A stretch of DNA of 64,000 bases, taken from Actinoplanes sp. NBC_00393. GTDB lineage: Bacteria; Actinomycetota; Actinomycetes; Mycobacteriales; Micromonosporaceae. The position numbers were made by a program, and so were the translations under genes. The DNA is taken from assembly GCF_036053395.1 (NCBI RefSeq), contig NZ_CP107942.1, positions 4,244,501 to 4,308,500 on the forward strand, read 5' to 3'. The notes beneath the pieces are model-generated. The model ran no database searches and had not been told where the DNA came from. It was given only the letters and a program-made list of their open reading frames with translations. Each line of letters starts with the position of its first letter. Positions within the stretch are counted from its first letter, which is position 1. Positions 8,029-17,100 of the stretch are shown here, one piece after another.

Positions 8029-9645
8029 ATGACGATGACTAAGGATGCACGGCCGACGGCCGACTTGCGCGAGGCAATCGACCAGGGCCGGACCGCGCTC
8101 GGGATCGAGTTGGGGTCCACCCGGATCAAGGCCGTGCTCACCGGCCCAGGCCACGAGGCGATCGCGGTCGGCAGCCACGACTGGGAGAACCAGTTCGTCG
8201 ACCGGACCTGGACCTACTCCCTGGAGGCGGTCTGGGCCGGCCTGCAGGACTGTTTCGCCTCGCTCGCCGAGGACGTGCGCCGCAAGCACAACACCGAGCT
8301 GCGTACGGTCGGCGCGCTCGGCGTCTCCGCGATGATGCACGGCTACCTGGCCTTCGACGGCGAGGGCGAGCTGCTGACGCCGTTCCGCACCTGGCGCAAC
8401 ACCAACACCGGTGACGCCTCCGAGCAGCTCAGTGAGCTGTTCGGCTACAACATCCCGCACCGCTGGAGCATCGCCCACCTGTACCAGGCCGTGCTCAACG
8501 GCGAGGAGCACGTCGGCCGGCTCGCCCACCTGACCACCCTGGCCGGGTACGTGCACTGGAAGCTCACCGGCCGCCAGGTGCTCGGTGTCGGCGACGCCAG
8601 CGGCATGTTCCCGATCGACATCGCGACCGGCGGCTACGACGCCCGGATGCTGGGCCAGTTCGACGAGCTCGCCGCCGGCCGGGTGCCGCTGAAGCTGGCC
8701 GAGCTGCTGCCGGCCGTGCTGCCCGCCGGTGAACCGGCCGGCACGCTCACCGAGGAGGGCGCGCGGCTGCTCGACCCGAGCGGCGCGCTGCAGCCCGGCG
8801 CCGCGGTGTGCCCGCCCGAGGGCGACGCCGGCACCGGCATGGTCGCCACCAACTCGGTGGCCCGCCGCACCGGCAACGTCAGCGCCGGCACCAGCATCTT
8901 CGCGATGATCGTGCTCGACCGTGAGCTGAGCCGGATGCACCCGGAGATCGACCTGGTCACCACCCCGGCCGGCGATCTCGTGGCGATGGTGCACTGCAAC
9001 AACGGCGCGAGTGAGCTGAACTCCTGGGCCGGCCTGTTCGCCGAGTTCGCCGCCGCGCTCGGCGTCGACAAGGACAGCAACACGATCTTCGAGACGCTGT
9101 TCCGCTCGGCGCTGAACGGCGCGCCCGACGGCGGTGGCCTGATGGCCTTCAACAACCTGTCCGGCGAGCCGATCACCAAGCTGCACGAGGGCCGCCCGCT
9201 GTTCCTGCGCGTACCGGGCAGCTCGCTCAACCTGGCCACGTTCATGCGCACCCAGCTGTACGCCGCCCTGGCCACCCTGCGCATCGGCATGGACGTGCTG
9301 CAGAAGGCCGAGTCGGTGCAGCTGGACCGGATGTTCGCGCACGGCGGCCTGTTCAAGACCGAGGGCGTGGCCCAGAAGCTGCTGGCCGCCGCGATCAACA
9401 CCCCGGTGTCGGTCGGCAACCTCGCCTCCGAGGGCGGCGCGTGGGGCATCGCGGTGCTCGCCGCGTTCCTCACCGCCCGCACCCCCGGGCAGAGCCTGGA
9501 CGACTTCCTGACCACATCGGTGTTCGCCGGCGCGCAGCTGGACACCGCCGACCCGGACCAGGCGGACGTCGAGGGCTTCAACGCGTTCATGGAGCGTTAC
9601 GTCGCCGCCCTGCCGGTGCAGCAGGCAGCCGTCGACCACAGCTGA
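8029..9645 (+). CDS. FGGY-family carbohydrate kinase
   Basis: A 538-residue sugar kinase of the FGGY family (xylulokinase/ribulokinase relatives) that phosphorylates a ketose or polyol with ATP. The N-terminal phosphate-binding strand [13 protein letters not shown], the RTWRNTNT segment and the C-terminal [12 protein letters not shown] block are present. The ATG at 8029 follows GAGG by five bases and was preferred to an in-frame TTG at 8017. No sugar transporter, isomerase or aldolase is adjacent, so the substrate is open; in other actinobacteria this type lies with L-arabinose-type genes. A strong 13-bp hairpin follows the stop. Confidence 0.88.
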   Translation: MTMTKDARPTADLREAIDQGRTALGIELGSTRIKAVLTGPGHEAIAVGSHDWENQFVDRTWTYSLEAVWAGLQDCFASLAEDVRRKHNTELRTVGALGVSAMMHGYLAFDGEGELLTPFRTWRNTNTGDASEQLSELFGYNIPHRWSIAHLYQAVLNGEEHVGRLAHLTTLAGYVHWKLTGRQVLGVGDASGMFPIDIATGGYDARMLGQFDELAAGRVPLKLAELLPAVLPAGEPAGTLTEEGARLLDPSGALQPGAAVCPPEGDAGTGMVATNSVARRTGNVSAGTSIFAMIVLDRELSRMHPEIDLVTTPAGDLVAMVHCNNGASELNSWAGLFAEFAAALGVDKDSNTIFETLFRSALNGAPDGGGLMAFNNLSGEPITKLHEGRPLFLRVPGSSLNLATFMRTQLYAALATLRIGMDVLQKAESVQLDRMFAHGGLFKTEGVAQKLLAAAINTPVSVGNLASEGGAWGIAVLAAFLTARTPGQSLDDFLTTSVFAGAQLDTADPDQADVEGFNAFMERYVAALPVQQAAVDHS

Positions 9646-9650
9646 GCAAC

Positions 9651-9683
9651 CGGCGGTACCGGGTCATCCGCCCGGTACCGCCG
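9651..9683. terminator. 13-bp perfect hairpin between convergent genes
   Basis: CGGCGGTACCGGG at 9651-9663 pairs perfectly with 9671-9683 across a seven-base loop. It fills the 41-base gap between two convergent stops (sugar kinase and HAD genes) and can fold on both strands. There is no T-run, as is common for GC-rich actinomycete terminators. Confidence 0.7.
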
Positions 9684-9686
9684 TCG

Positions 9687-10307
9687 TCAGGCGGCCGCCA
9701 CGAAGGTTTCCATCCGCTCGATGGTTCCACCGGTGCCGGTGTGGAGATGACCGGCCATGCCGAGCGACCGGGCGGCCTCGACATGGCCGGGCGTGTCGTC
9801 GACGAACAGCGCCTGGCCGGCGTCCACGCCGAGGCGGTCCAGCGTGGCCGCGAAGATGCGCGGGTCGGGCTTGGCCCAGCCGACCTCGCAGGACAGGACG
9901 ACGGCGTCGGTGAGGCCGTCGAGCCCGGCCGAGGCGATCCCGGCCCGGGTGCCGGGCCAGGCGTTGCTGACGATCGCGATGGCCGCCCGGGCGCGCACGC
10001 GGCGCAGGCAGGCCAGCAGGGCAGGGTCCCAGATCTGGCGTACGGCCAAGTCGTGCCGGATCGCCGCGACCAGATCCGGGCCGATACGCAGCCGGCCGGC
10101 GACGATCGCCCACCAGGCGTCCTCACTGACCCGGCCGATGAGAACCTGCTCGTCGTTGCCGGCGAACACCGCGCCGAGGAAGTCCTCCGCGGTCATGCCG
10201 AGCCGGCTGCCCCACATCGCCGCGGCAGCGTCCAGATCGTCGTCCACCAGGACGCCGCCGACGTCGATGAGAACCGCCCTACGCCGGGAGGACGACGACG
10301 CCGTCAT
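9687..10307 (-). CDS. HAD-superfamily hydrolase
   Basis: A 206-residue HAD phosphatase-like protein. Motif I is [10 protein letters not shown] (Gly replaces the second Asp, as in the DxGGVL subgroup), motif II is IVSNAW, motif III is the Lys of [10 protein letters not shown], and motif IV is [13 protein letters not shown] cap region of helices lies between motifs I and II. The ATG at 10305-10307 lies inside the RraA gene and gives a 29-base overlap, and no later start precedes motif I, so overlapping translation is needed. Substrate unknown. Confidence 0.85.
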   Translation of the reverse strand: MTASSSSRRRAVLIDVGGVLVDDDLDAAAAMWGSRLGMTAEDFLGAVFAGNDEQVLIGRVSEDAWWAIVAGRLRIGPDLVAAIRHDLAVRQIWDPALLACLRRVRARAAIAIVSNAWPGTRAGIASAGLDGLTDAVVLSCEVGWAKPDPRIFAATLDRLGVDAGQALFVDDTPGHVEAARSLGMAGHLHTGTGGTIERMETFVAAA

Positions 10308-10746
10308 CGTCGCTGACCACCTGGGCGCCCGGGGTGAAGCGGCAACCGCCGAACTCCACCACGACGTCGCGCTGGCCCGCGCCGGTCTTGCTGCTCTTGC
10401 GCGGGTTGGAGCCGAGCGCCTTGATGCCGACCGGCAGCTCGCGCAGGGCCGCCACGTCACGGACCGCGCCGTTGATGATCACACCGGCCCAGCCGTTGCT
10501 GACCGCGAGGCCCCCGATGATGTCGCCCATCAGCGCGCAGTGCAGCGAACCGCCGCCGTCGACGACCAGCACGCGGCCCTCGCCCGGCTCGCTGAGCACC
10601 GACTTGAGCAGGGCGTTGTCCTCGAAACAGGAGACTGTGACGGCCGGGCCGGCGAAGACCGGGACACCGCCGTACTGGCGCAGTTGGGTGTCGCACGAGC
10701 CGAGGTTCTCGCCGTGCTCGTCGTACAGATCTGCGGTGCTGTTCAT
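10279..10746 (-). CDS. RraA-family protein (HMG/CHA aldolase or RNase E regulator type)
   Basis: A 155-residue RraA-like protein. The family includes inhibitors of RNase E and divalent-metal 4-hydroxy-4-methyl-2-oxoglutarate aldolases. The glycine-rich [15 protein letters not shown] strand and the loop [14 protein letters not shown] with the conserved Arg-Asp pair are visible, followed by [19 protein letters not shown] at 10744-10746 follows AAGGG. It leads a two-gene unit with the HAD hydrolase. In actinobacteria the aldolase role is at least as likely as RNase E control. Confidence 0.88.
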   Translation of the reverse strand: MNSTADLYDEHGENLGSCDTQLRQYGGVPVFAGPAVTVSCFEDNALLKSVLSEPGEGRVLVVDGGGSLHCALMGDIIGGLAVSNGWAGVIINGAVRDVAALRELPVGIKALGSNPRKSSKTGAGQRDVVVEFGGCRFTPGAQVVSDDDGVVVLPA

Positions 10747-10843
10747 CGGTGTCCCTTCGGTTGGCGGCCCAGCGGAATCCTGCCTCATCCGGCGACCGAT
10801 ACGATCGTCGCGGCATGCAGGCGATCCCAACATCGGAGGTCAC

Positions 10844-11239
10844 GTGGCACGGGATGACATCTCGCGCGGCCAGGCGGAGCGGCTCCGCGGGCTGGACGAG
10901 GCGGCCCGCGCGGCCAAGACGTTCGAACTGCTCGCCGGCAACGGCGCGGTCTGGGTGTGGGGCGACGAGGACGAGATCCTGTTCACCGAGAACGGGGAGC
11001 GGCGTACGCTGCTGCCGATCTGGCCGCACGCGACGGTCGCCCGGCTGGAGAACGAGGGTGAGGTCTCCGGCGAGCACGCCATCCGCATCCCGGTGCAGGT
11101 GTTCCTCGACGAGTGGCTGCCGCAGCTGAAGGACGACGACGCGGCCATCGCGCTCTTCCCGGTCGACGACCGGCACGCGGCCGTTCTCGAACTCGACGAG
11201 TTCCGCTCCCGGATGACCGCCGCGCTGCGCCGGAACTAG
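10844..11239 (+). CDS. DUF2750 domain protein
   Basis: A 131-residue protein of the DUF2750 family, function unknown. The family pattern is clear: a helical start with FELLAGNGAVWVWGDEDEIL, then LLPIWPHATVARLE and a C-terminal RIPVQVFLDEWLPQLKDDD. GTG at 10844 is preceded by CGGAGG at good spacing. It stands alone, divergent from the RraA gene. A small hairpin (TGTCGG, loop TCAG, CCGACA; 11247-11262) follows the stop and may end transcription before the Wadjet genes. Confidence 0.85.
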   Translation: MARDDISRGQAERLRGLDEAARAAKTFELLAGNGAVWVWGDEDEILFTENGERRTLLPIWPHATVARLENEGEVSGEHAIRIPVQVFLDEWLPQLKDDDAAIALFPVDDRHAAVLELDEFRSRMTAALRRN

Positions 11240-11430
11240 GCCGATTTGTCGGTCAGCCGACAGTCCCGCGCGTTGCCGCAGGTCAGGGCAGTGAGGCCGC
11301 CACCCGTTCGAGTGGTGCGGATCGCATCTCGGTCTGCCGGTTACCCGGAACTGTCGGGGGTGCTGCCTATGCTGCCTGGCGCGATACCGGCTTCCGGCCG
11401 GAGCCGGAAGCGACGAGGGGGCACAGCGGC

Positions 11431-12987
11431 GTGGAGAACCCTGCCGATCATGCGGGCGAGGCCGACGCCGATCTGTGGCAGCTGGCCGGGCTGCCCGGTG
11501 GGCTGATCGAGGCGAGCTATCTCACCCACCGTCAGCACGCCGCGCAGTACCGGTTGATCGTCGACGTGCTGCTCGCCCAGCAGCAGCACACCCTGACCGG
11601 GATCGCGGCGGCCGACCTTCCCGGCCTGCTGCGCGAGCACATCCTGCGGGCCGGCGCCGACCCGGGTGTGGTCGACGATCCGGCATTTCACCTCAAGGCG
11701 CGGATGGCCGACCTGAAACGGTGGCAGGTCGTCCACATCTTCCAGGACCGGGTCACCCGCGACGCCGACTTCGTCCTCGACTTCGACCGCTACCAGCTGA
11801 CCGAGACCGCCGCCCAGCTGCACCGGGCGGTGCTGGCCCTCGGTGAGGACGTGGCCTCCGGCGCGGCGGCCACCCTCGCGCCCGGGGTGCTGACCGCGCA
11901 GCTCGCGGCCCTGTCCGCGGCCGCCGGCAACGATCCGGTGGCGGCCGCGGCGGCCTGGTCGGTGATCCAGACGACGTACCGGGCGATGGCCGACGCCGCC
12001 GCCAGCTGGCAGGCCCGCCTCGCCGGCGCGCTGGCCGGCGCCCCTGACCAGCGCAAGGTCACCGTCGTGCAGGAGACGCTGCGGCGCTACGTCGACATGT
12101 GGGGCGCCGGGGTCGACACCCACTCCGACGCCATCACCGAGCTGGTGACCGGGCTCGCCGCGGTCAGCACCGGGCAGTGGCGCCGGGTCGCGGTGCACAC
12201 CCTCGGCGCCTCCGCCGACGACGCGGCCATCGACGAGCTGACCGGCTCCTACCTGCGCACCCTGGCGACGCTGCGCAACTGGTTCGACGGCCCGGACTGC
12301 CAGGCCCGGCGGCTGCGCCGGCAGATGCGCGACACGATCCGGCCGCTGCTGAGCAGCCAGCGGGTGCTCGCGGCGGTCGGCGGGCACGTGTCCCGGCGCG
12401 CCGAGCTGCTGCGCCTGGCCACCGGCATCGAGGCGGCGCCCGGCGAGGACGGGGCCTGGCAGCTGTGGTGCGCGGCCACCGGCCTGTTCTCGGCGCGGCA
12501 CCTGCCCGGCGTCGCGCCGGCGCCGGCCGGCAACCCGGGTGGGCTGTCGTTCTGGGAGGCCGAGCCGGTCGCCGTCGAGGCCCGGCTACGCCGGCAGGGG
12601 CCGAAGGCGGCCACCGGCGGCAACCCGGCCCGGATCACCGACCGCGGCGCCGCCCGCCGCGCGGCCCGCGACCTGTCGGCCCGGCTGCGCGACGAGGCGG
12701 CCGGCACCGAGGCCCGGGTGCTGGCCCGCTCCGGGCTGCCGCTGTCGCAGTGGCGCGAGGTCACCGCCGCCGAGCTGGACCTGCTGTTGCTGCTGCTCGG
12801 CGCGGTCAACACGGCCCGCCCGGACGCGGCCGGTGTCCGCAGCACGGTCAGCGACGACGCCCGCTGGTCGTTGCGCGCCGACCCGGCGCCCGACGGCGCG
12901 CCGTCCGCGGTCCTGCACACCCCCGACGGGCGGCTCGTGCACCCGGACATCCGGCTGCACATCGAACCCGCGGGGAGCCTCGGATGA
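11431..12987 (+). CDS. jetA: Wadjet subunit JetA (DUF2397, TIGR02677 type)
   Basis: A 518-residue DUF2397 protein, the kleisin-like subunit of Wadjet, an SMC-type complex that recognises and cleaves small circular DNA. The N-terminus has the family's YLTHRQHAAQYRLIVDVLL segment and the winged-helix part with LKARMADLKRWQVV; the middle is long and helical; the end carries RWSLRADPAPDGAPSAVLHT and PDIRLHIE. GTG at 11431 follows GAGGGGG; longer frames upstream read through intergenic DNA. Its stop overlaps jetB (ATGA). About 190 bases upstream lack a gene and should hold the promoter. Family recognition is from memory of these sequences. Confidence 0.88.
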   Translation: MENPADHAGEADADLWQLAGLPGGLIEASYLTHRQHAAQYRLIVDVLLAQQQHTLTGIAAADLPGLLREHILRAGADPGVVDDPAFHLKARMADLKRWQVVHIFQDRVTRDADFVLDFDRYQLTETAAQLHRAVLALGEDVASGAAATLAPGVLTAQLAALSAAAGNDPVAAAAAWSVIQTTYRAMADAAASWQARLAGALAGAPDQRKVTVVQETLRRYVDMWGAGVDTHSDAITELVTGLAAVSTGQWRRVAVHTLGASADDAAIDELTGSYLRTLATLRNWFDGPDCQARRLRRQMRDTIRPLLSSQRVLAAVGGHVSRRAELLRLATGIEAAPGEDGAWQLWCAATGLFSARHLPGVAPAPAGNPGGLSFWEAEPVAVEARLRRQGPKAATGGNPARITDRGAARRAARDLSARLRDEAAGTEARVLARSGLPLSQWREVTAAELDLLLLLLGAVNTARPDAAGVRSTVSDDARWSLRADPAPDGAPSAVLHTPDGRLVHPDIRLHIEPAGSLG

Positions 12988-14147
12988 GCACCACCACGGA
13001 CGTACGGGAGGCCCAGCAGGCGTTCCTCGGCCTGCTGGCCCGTCCCCTGGTCACCCCGGCCACCGACGCGGCGCTGTACCGGCAGGTCGTGCAGCGCCAG
13101 CAGCTGGTCACCGAGTTCGCCCGCCGGGTCGGCTACCGCATCCAGCGGGTCGGGCACGCGGTGCGCCTGATCCGCGTACCGATCGGCGGCCGGGTCACCA
13201 CCCCGGCGCGGCCCGCCGAGGCGCCGGAACGCCGGCTGCTGTCGCTGGCCTGCCGGCTCGCCGCCTGCTGCGAGGAGATCTCCGGCGCGGTCACCCTGCA
13301 ACGGCTGTCCGACATGGTCCGCGACCTGTCGGCGGCGCCCGGCGTGCAGCTGTCCGGCTACGACCCGGACGACCGGGTGCAGCGCAAACAGCTGCGCGAC
13401 GCCGCCGCGTTCCTCGCCGGGTGGGGGGTGCTGCGGCGGCGGACCAGTGACGAGAAACTGCTCGACGAGTGGACCGAGAACGGCGCCGGGCCGGGCGCCG
13501 GCTACGAGGTCGACCGGGACGCGCTGCTGCTGATGACCAGCCCCGACGTGCTCGGCATGGCACTGCACCCGGAGCCCGCCGACGAGGACGAGGAGCTGAG
13601 CGGGACCCGGACCCTGCATCACCTGCGGGCGCTGCTGGAGACCCCGCAGGTGGCGTACGCCGACCTGCCCGAAGCCGACGCCGAGGCGCTGCGGACGGCC
13701 CGCGGCCTGCGCGCCGGCGACGTGGCGCAGATGACCGGTGGCACCCTGGAGGCCCGCGCCGAGGGCCTGCTGCTGGTGCTCACCGACGACGAGCAGACCC
13801 CGCCCACGGTGGCCGAGTGGCCGCGCCCGCGGGCCGCCGACTGGGTGGCCCTGCTCGCCGCCGACCAGGCCGGCCGGGACGGCACCCGCCTCCCCGACGG
13901 CACCGTGTACCTGACCAACGCCGAGGTCGACGCGGTGATCGACTACCTGGTCGACGACCGCGGCGAATACATGAACAAGCCGCAGAAGACCGTGCCCGGT
14001 GTCGTACGCCGCGACGCCGAGACCCTGCTGACCGAACTCGGTCTGCTGACCGTCGCCGTGGACGGCTCGTGGACGCTCGCCGCCGCGGCCGGGCGGTACC
14101 GGGACCCGACGATCACCTACACCGAAACTCCGGAGCACACCCGATGA
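12984..14147 (+). CDS. jetB: Wadjet subunit JetB (DUF2398, TIGR02678 type)
   Basis: A 387-residue DUF2398 protein, the winged-helix KITE-like partner that sits between the SMC heads and the kleisin. Signs are the REAQQAFLGLLARPLVTP start, the FARRVGYRIQRVGHAVRL wing segment, and a second helix-turn-helix-like part near LQRLSDMVRDL. ATG at 12984 overlaps the jetA stop and its own stop overlaps jetC (ATGA), so the three genes form a tight translational unit. Length agrees with the family. Confidence 0.88.
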   Translation: MSTTTDVREAQQAFLGLLARPLVTPATDAALYRQVVQRQQLVTEFARRVGYRIQRVGHAVRLIRVPIGGRVTTPARPAEAPERRLLSLACRLAACCEEISGAVTLQRLSDMVRDLSAAPGVQLSGYDPDDRVQRKQLRDAAAFLAGWGVLRRRTSDEKLLDEWTENGAGPGAGYEVDRDALLLMTSPDVLGMALHPEPADEDEELSGTRTLHHLRALLETPQVAYADLPEADAEALRTARGLRAGDVAQMTGGTLEARAEGLLLVLTDDEQTPPTVAEWPRPRAADWVALLAADQAGRDGTRLPDGTVYLTNAEVDAVIDYLVDDRGEYMNKPQKTVPGVVRRDAETLLTELGLLTVAVDGSWTLAAAAGRYRDPTITYTETPEHTR

Positions 14148-17100
14148 CGTCCCCGCAGCAGGTCGGCCCCGACAGCTCCGACGCGCAGCTGGCCGCCTGG
14201 CGTGACGCGGTCACCCAGGCCTCGCTGCCCGAACCGACCCGCACCCGCTGGCAGGCCTCGCGGGCCGGGCTGGTGAACCTGTGGGAGTTCGACATCAGCG
14301 AGTACTGGTTCGCCGACGGGCGCGCCCAGTTCGTCGGCGCGAACCAGTCCGGCAAGTCGACGCTGATGGCGCTGACCACCCTGACCATGCTGGCCGGCGC
14401 CCTCGACCGGCAGTACATCGACACGTTCGGCCAGTCGGACAAGTCGTTCCGCTACTACGTGGAGCCCACCGACGACCCGCGCGACCGGCGGGAGACGACC
14501 GCGCTGACCAACCGGGGCTGGGCGTGGGTCGAGTTCGCCCGGCTCACCGGGGACGGCGAGCCGGAGTACTTCACCGCGCTGCTGTACGCGCAGGCCAAGC
14601 GCGGCGTCAGCCACATGCCGCCGACGTGGATCATCTGCCGGGGCAAGGCCCGGGTCCGCGACGGCATCGACCTGGCCGTGGGCCGGGCCGCGGTCGAGCC
14701 GCGGGACCTGCACGGCATCGACGGGCTGACGGTGATGGAGAACGGTCGCAAGTACGCGGACCGGATCGCCACCGAGCTGTTCGGGTTCTCCGACACCGAC
14801 CGGTTCTCGACGGTGCTGGAGATGCTGAAGGTGCTGCGGACCCCGCACCTGGGCCAGCGCCTGGACCCGGACTGGTTCACCCAGCAGATCCGGGCCGCTC
14901 TGCCGCCGGTTGCGCGTACCGAAGTGGAGGAGTTGGCCGCCGGCTGGCAGCAGCTCGAGCAGCTCAGCCGCGACCGGGACGACGCCGCGGCGGCCCGCGA
15001 CGCGGTCGGCCTCTACCTGAGCAAGGCGTGGCGGCCGTGGGCGGACGCGCTGCTGCGTGCCCGCGCGGACGCGCTGATCGCCGCGGACCATGCCGTCACG
15101 GAGGCCGAGGCTGCCGTCGCGTCGGCCGATGCGGCGCACGACCGGGCGCATCAGGACCTGACCGGGGAGAACGGCCGCACCGAGCAGCTGGAGACCCAGG
15201 GCCGCAACGCGCAGGCCGCGCTCACTCAACTGCTGCGGTCCGACGCCTATCGCGACGCCGCCGGGCGGACCGAGAACGCGGAGCGGCTGCGCCGCGAGAC
15301 CGAGGAGGCGCAGAAGCAGCGGGAGGCGGCCCAGCGGCGGCTTGACCGGGTACGCGCGGACCAGGACCGGGCCGAGACCGTGCACCGCAGCGCGATCGGC
15401 CAGCTGGAGTCGGCGCAGAGCGCAGTCGGGCAGTCCGCTTCGCACGCGACCGGGGCCGTGACTGCAGCCGGGCTCGGCGAGGAGGCGACCGGGTGGGTCA
15501 CCGGCGGCGACGTCGACCGGATCGACGCTGCCGTCACCGAACGCCGAACCCGGATCGGGGCGTTGCGCCGGCTGCTGCGCGACGCCGCGGGCACCCACTC
15601 GTCGTGGCAGAGCACCGACCGGATCGCCGAGCAGGCCCGTACCGAATGGCAGTCCCGGGTGGCCACCGCCCGGATCGCGCAGACCCAGGTCAGCGACGCG
15701 CTGCAGCAGCTGTCGGACGGCCTGGAGCGGTGGGCGGCCCGCCTCGGCGCCGACGCGCCGGACGGGGAGCTGCGCGACCGGTGGGTGCAGGAGGTGACCG
15801 GGCAGACCAGCACGGCCCGGCCTCGTGAGCAGCTGCGGATGTTGGTCACCCGGCAGTGGCTCGACCCGGCGATCGCTCCGCTGACCGAGCAGGTCGCGAC
15901 GCTGCGGGCGGCGGCTGCGGCCGCGCAGCAACGGGCGGCCGACGCCGACCGGGACGCCGACGAGCTGGGCCTGGCCGGGGAGCCGCAGGCACCGATGCCG
16001 CACGGCTGGGCCCGCCGCGAGCGGCCGGCCTTCCCCGGGCCGGAGGGGGCGCCGCTGTGGCGGCTGCTCGACCCGGTCGACGGCCTGGCCGACGGCGTGC
16101 TCGATCACGTCGAGGCGGCGCTGGCCGCGGCCGGACTGCTCGATGCCTGGGTCACGCCGGACGGGCTGTGGGCCGCCGACCGGGACGGCACGGACGTCAC
16201 GGTCACCGCTGGAATCTCGGCGGCCACCGCGCCGGCGGCGAAGTCGGCGGCGAATCATCAGCCGGCGTCCGCGCCGGCCGCGAACCGCCAGCCGGCCTCC
16301 GCGCTGGCGGCGATTCTGCAGCCGGCCGAGGATGCCGGGGCGATGACCGCGACGGTCACCGGACTGCTGGCGAGCATCGGGTACACCCGGGACGGCGGAG
16401 AGCTGAGCGGCGAGATCGCCGTGGCCGGGGACGGGCGGTGGCGGACCGCGGCGCTGGCCGGGCGGGCCGGGCGCGCTGAACACGGCGCCGAGCTGATCGG
16501 GACCGCTGCGCGCACCCACGCCCGGCGCCGCCGCATCGACGAGTTGCGGCAGGAGGCCGAGCGGCAGCGGCGCGAGGCCGAAGCGCTGGCCGCGCAGGTC
16601 ACCACTGCCACCAACAAGATGACCATGCTGCGTACGGCCGCCGACTCCTGCCCCGACGACGCGGGTGTGGTGGCCGCCGCGAACGAGTACAACGCCGCGG
16701 TCACCGAGCGGGACCGTGCCCACACCGCCCACGTCCAGGCGCAGGAGAAGGCGGTCGCCGGCAAACGCGCTGCCGACGACGCCGCGGCCGCTGCGACCGG
16801 CTACGCCGCCGAGCACCGGCTGCCCGCCACCGACGAGCAGCTCGACGCAGTCGGCACGGCCGTGGACACTGCCGCCCGCGCGGGCGCCGACCTGAGGCTG
16901 GCCCTGCGCGAGCGCGACACCGCACAGCGTGAGGTGACCGGCGCGCTCGCCGGGGTCGAGGCCGCCGCGGCAGCCGTCGAAGAGGCCGACGACGCGGACC
17001 GCGACGCCGCCGAGACCGCAGCCCGGCTGCGGATCGAGGCCGCCGAGGCAGCCGCGTCGATCGACCGGGACGACCACGCCCAGCTGGAACGGGCCGCCGA

